Source of the DNA: Allosphingosinicella sp. | GTDB taxonomy: Bacteria; Pseudomonadota; Alphaproteobacteria; Sphingomonadales; Sphingomonadaceae | DNA length: 7,856 nt | NCBI GenBank assembly: GCA_030146745.1 | Contig: JASLBD010000298.1 | Span: 1-7,856 of the forward strand | Reading direction: 5' to 3' | In this document: piece after piece, positions 5,390 through 7,856 of the stretch | How positions within the stretch are numbered: the stretch's first letter is position 1 | Layout of the letters: each line of letters begins with the position of its first letter | Position numbers and translations under genes: made by a program | Notes under the pieces: generated by a model | Databases searched by the model: none | What the model was told of the DNA's origin: nothing | Seen by the model: the letters and a program-made list of their open reading frames with translations, nothing else

Positions 5390-7297
5390 TCACATGTCCA
5401 CGGTCAGGCTCATCTGGAAGCGGCGCGGGAGGTTGTAATAGAAGCCTTCGCTGACGTTGTTGAATCCGTAGGCGTCGTTCACCGAGGCCCATTGGGCACG
5501 CAAGGTCGCCGGCTTGCCGGTCAGGTCGAACCGGTAGCGGCCGCCGAGCGCCAGGGCGTAGCGCGCCGGGATGACGAGGCTGTTCGCGGCATTGGCGATC
5601 CTGTCCGACGTCGCCTCGTAGGCGAGATCGAGCGACAGGCCCTTCACCCAGGGCAGGTTCCAGTTGACCGCCGCGGTGACGGTGCGGCCGATCGAGGCGA
5701 GCGGCCGCTTCCCGATCAGTCCCAGCTCCACCGCATCCCCGCTCACCGTCGCGTCGAGGAAGACGGCGCCGAGCACGACATTGAGCCGAGGCGTGATCTG
5801 GCCGGCGAGCGACACCTCGACTCCGCGGTTGCGCCTTTCGCCGAGCTGGCGGAAGACCCGCGCCGGGTCGAGCGCGAAATAGGGCTTGCGCACGTCGAAC
5901 ACCCCGGCGACCAGGCGCAGCTCAGGGGTGATGGAATAGCGCAGGCCCGCGTCCATCTGCTCGGTGATGATGGCGGGCGGCGCCTCGCCGCGATTGACGG
6001 CGATCTCGGGCGCGACCGGGCTTTCCTCCAGGCCCTTGCTGTAGCCGGCGTAGAAGACGAGCTTGGGGCTGGCGATGATCGAGAGGGTGCCGTTGAACAG
6101 CCAGGGGCTCGATTTGGAAACGGGCAGGGCCCCGGACGGGCGGACCACGGCCTTTTCATAGAAAGTGCGCTGGATGCCGAGGCTGAGCTCGCCGACGTCC
6201 CGCCACCGGCCCTCATAGCCGAGGCCCGCGGTGACCTGGCGCACTCGGTCGGTCGTCTGCGGGCCGGGCGTGAAATTCGGCTCGGGCGCGAGGATCGGCT
6301 CGTCGATCCGGCCGCGGCCGAAGCTGAAGCGCTGGCTGCCGCCGATCCGGCGGTCCAGCATCCGGCCGCGGGTCATCAGGTGGACGAAGTGGAGGCGGTT
6401 GCCCTCGCTCAATTGCCGGGTGAGGCGCAGCTCGCCCGAAGTGGAAGCGGATCGGCGGCCTTCCTCATAAATGACCTCCCGATCCGCCTCGCCGTCGGGC
6501 GAGGTGTTCAGGAACAGGACGTTGAAGTTGCGAAGCTGATGGGAGACGGAGCGGAAGGCGCCGCCGCGCAGCGTCCAGTCGCCGGAGGCGAAGGTGGAGA
6601 GAAGGCCGTAGTTGAAGCCCCGCGATTCGTTCTGAGCCCATTCCGGGCCGAAATAGCGCCGCCGCTCGATCGGGGGCGGGAGATAGGCGCCCGCGGTGAA
6701 GACGATCGGCTGCCCCTCGTCGCCGCTCGTGTCCTGCATGCTCCAGAAGGGGATGACCTCCAGCTTCTCCGCCGGGCGCCAGCGGACGGCGGCGGCGGCG
6801 GTGAGCACGCGCTTATGGCCCCCATAATATTGCGCCTCCCGGTTGACGCCGACGCCGGCGGCCACGCCGAGCGTCGCGGTGAGGGGAAGCTGGGCGTCGA
6901 CCTCCAGGCGGGGGCCACCGAAGGGGCCGATGCCGAGGACGGTGCTGGCGACGGCTTCCGATCCCGGCAGGCGCAGCGAAAAGTCGGCCACACCGGTCGG
7001 GGCCGGGAACGGATAGCCCTGGGCGGTAAGGCCGACCCGCACGTTGCTGCCGGAGATCAGGCGTGAGTTGAGGTCCGTCTGATAGTCGAAATACAGGCCG
7101 TTGATCCGGACATTGCCGGCCTGCACGGGGCTGAAGCCGCGCGCGCTCTGCGGGAAATAGATGCCGACGCGTTCGTTGCCGACGCTGGTGCCGAAAGCGT
7201 CGCCGGCAGCCTCCACCGGATTCTCGTTCGCGCGCTGGGCCAGGGCTGGCGTCGCGGAGGCGATCGCAAGGGCGGCGACACTGACGGACCGTAGCAT
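5390..7297 (-). CDS. TonB-dependent outer-membrane receptor, siderophore type
   Basis: A 635-aa precursor. Residues 1-20 are a Sec signal peptide (MLRSVSVAALAIASATPALA, cleavage before Gln21). A plug-like region (about 25-150) contains DAFGTSVGNERVGIY and RGFSPVQAGNVRINGLYFD. The rest alternates in the manner of a 22-strand barrel and includes LVFYAGYSKGLEES, ITEQMDAGLRYSITPELRLVAGVFD and RRNRGVEVSLAGQ, stretches typical of ferric-siderophore receptors. It would import an iron chelate or similar ligand across the outer membrane using TonB-ExbBD energy. The start is ATG at 7297, with GGAGGAG 5 nt upstream; the open frame back to 7459 is rejected because it would bury the signal peptide. Odd points: no clear TonB box after the signal peptide, and the last residue is Met (SLTVDM), not the usual aromatic. 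No siderophore, ABC-transporter, exbBD or Fur-box sequence was seen nearby, so the ligand is unknown. Confidence 0.88.
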   Translation of the reverse strand: MLRSVSVAALAIASATPALAQRANENPVEAAGDAFGTSVGNERVGIYFPQSARGFSPVQAGNVRINGLYFDYQTDLNSRLISGSNVRVGLTAQGYPFPAPTGVADFSLRLPGSEAVASTVLGIGPFGGPRLEVDAQLPLTATLGVAAGVGVNREAQYYGGHKRVLTAAAAVRWRPAEKLEVIPFWSMQDTSGDEGQPIVFTAGAYLPPPIERRRYFGPEWAQNESRGFNYGLLSTFASGDWTLRGGAFRSVSHQLRNFNVLFLNTSPDGEADREVIYEEGRRSASTSGELRLTRQLSEGNRLHFVHLMTRGRMLDRRIGGSQRFSFGRGRIDEPILAPEPNFTPGPQTTDRVRQVTAGLGYEGRWRDVGELSLGIQRTFYEKAVVRPSGALPVSKSSPWLFNGTLSIIASPKLVFYAGYSKGLEESPVAPEIAVNRGEAPPAIITEQMDAGLRYSITPELRLVAGVFDVRKPYFALDPARVFRQLGERRNRGVEVSLAGQITPRLNVVLGAVFLDATVSGDAVELGLIGKRPLASIGRTVTAAVNWNLPWVKGLSLDLAYEATSDRIANAANSLVIPARYALALGGRYRFDLTGKPATLRAQWASVNDAYGFNNVSEGFYYNLPRRFQMSLTVDM

Positions 7298-7468
7298 GGC
7301 TGCTCCTCCACTTTGGTCCGTCTCCTTTGCCTCTCCCCTCCGATCCGGATAAGTGCCGTAGGTCGCACCCCGGAACCGTGACCTTCGGCCTATGGTCAGG
7401 CGGGCCGCGCCGTGGCAGCATTCCACCCATGGCGAGCCGGGCTCGCGACGAATCGGCAAGGAGGCTCT
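7298..7468. promoter_or_regulatory. Divergent control region, receptor / dsbD-like gene
   Basis: A 171-bp intergenic region. Plus strand: TTGCCT (7327-7332) with GATAAG/ATAAGT at 7348-7354. Minus strand: TTCCGG (7375-7370), 16 nt, CTTATC (7353-7348). Both are weak and share the same GATAAG/CTTATC core. Good Shine-Dalgarno sequences sit at each end: GGAGGAG (7309-7303, minus) and AAGGAGG (7458-7464, plus). No Fur-like palindrome is recognised. Confidence 0.3.
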
Positions 7469-7512
7469 GTGCGGGGATTGGGTTACTGGGCAATGGCATG
7501 GCTGGCGGCGAT
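7469..7512 (+). other. Apparent out-of-frame signal-peptide start of the dsbD-like gene
   Basis: GTG at 7469 has the best ribosome site in the region (AAGGAGG 7458-7464, 4-nt gap). It opens a frame reading MRGLGYWAMAWLAA, a good n- and h-region of a Sec signal. This frame is not that of the downstream DsbD domain. Skipping the two bases AT at 7511-7512 would join it to ALGTAAHAQ (7513-7539), giving a complete signal peptide with an AHA|Q cleavage site. Confidence 0.55.
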
Positions 7513-7856
7513 GCGCTCGGCACGGCCGCGCACGCCCAGCTTCCGCAGCCGGGCAAGAACGCGATTCTCGCCAGCCTCGTCCCGGAATCCGCCGTCGTCG
7601 TCCCGGGCCGGACGGTCACGCTCGCGCTGACGATGCGGCCGGCCAAGGGCTGGCACGGCTATTGGAAGAATCCCGGCGACAGCGGCATCGAGACCCAGAT
7701 CGCCTGGGAGCTTCCCGCGGGCCTCACGGCCGGACCCATCCAATATCCCGTGCCCGACCGGCTGATCATCGCCGGCCTGATGAACTACGTCTACGAGGGC
7801 GATTACGCGCAGCTGATCGACGTGAAGGTGCCCGCCGGCCTGGCGCCCGGCACCAG
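7498..7856 (+). CDS. DsbD-type thiol:disulfide interchange protein, N-terminal part (runs off window)
   Basis: The frame is open to the window edge. It includes AHAQLPQPG, then ILASLVPESAVVVPGRTVTLALTMRP, KGWHGYWKNPGDSG, ETQIAWELPAGL, GPIQYPVPDRL and AGLMNYVYEGDYAQL. This is the periplasmic N-terminal immunoglobulin-like domain found in alphaproteobacterial DsbD / cytochrome-c-biogenesis-type proteins, which carry electrons across the inner membrane to periplasmic thiol partners. The transmembrane and thioredoxin parts would lie to the right. The start is unclear. ATG 7498 (MAGGDALGTAAHAQ) and ATG 7429 (MASRARDESARRL...) are in frame but lack a Shine-Dalgarno and give poor signal peptides; the well-placed GTG at 7469 is in another frame. 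A small indel near 7511 is therefore suspected. The gene is divergent from the receptor. The family call is firm, but the 5' end is not. Confidence 0.75.
   Translation, partial: MAGGDALGTAAHAQLPQPGKNAILASLVPESAVVVPGRTVTLALTMRPAKGWHGYWKNPGDSGIETQIAWELPAGLTAGPIQYPVPDRLIIAGLMNYVYEGDYAQLIDVKVPAGLAPGT

Noticed and set aside
4979..7066. 695-aa open frame on the plus strand across nusG's end and the receptor gene
   Set aside because: It spans nusG, a terminator and a repeat, and is antisense to a well-supported receptor with signal peptide and ribosome site. No domain is recognisable.
7298..7459. 54-residue N-terminal extension of the receptor
   Set aside because: It would place the signal peptide internally. 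The ATG at 7297 has an excellent GGAGGAG at 5-nt spacing.
7490..7520. Programmed ribosomal frameshift in the dsbD-like gene
   Set aside because: No slippery heptamer or downstream stimulatory stem is evident. A simple indel or sequence error explains the pattern with fewer assumptions.

Overview
The window is high-GC DNA with alphaproteobacterial gene content, most likely from a sphingomonad (order Sphingomonadales). This placement is inference from three things: GC-rich codon use throughout, the alphaproteobacterial-type SecE, NusG and DsbD sequences, and intergenic palindromes of the kind whose chance translations read VIPDLIRDP and VIPAKTGIH. No 16S or other decisive marker is present.

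Layout from left to right: (1) the 3' part of folP (dihydropteroate synthase, +); (2) a 98-bp inverted-repeat element; (3) a protein with two cold-shock domains (-), preceded on the same strand by recX (-); (4) a divergent promoter region, then a 578-aa fatty acyl-AMP ligase-like enzyme (+); (5) a block of hairpins; (6) tRNA-Trp(CCA) (-); (7) a divergent promoter region, then the secE-nusG operon (+) with a clear intrinsic terminator; (8) a siderophore-type TonB-dependent receptor (-); (9) the start of a DsbD-type thiol:disulfide interchange protein (+), which runs off the right edge.

The transcription units alternate perfectly in direction. Each of the three convergent junctions carries palindromic repeat or hairpin DNA (758-855, 3911-4090, 5156-5221). 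The three divergent junctions carry no comparable element. In three cases the divergent junctions show promoter-like hexamers with 16-nt spacers: TTGTGC/TATAAA for the ligase, TTGCGA/CTATCT for tRNA-Trp and TTGCCA/CTATCT for secE.

Most of the window is housekeeping: folate synthesis, recombination control, protein export, transcription elongation, a tRNA and periplasmic redox. The less ordinary parts are the stand-alone acyl-AMP ligase, the tRNA-Trp pointing away from secE-nusG, the convergent-junction repeats, and a probable frameshift in the signal peptide of the dsbD-like gene. I found no CRISPR array, transposase, integrase or phage gene, and no multi-gene accessory or defence system.
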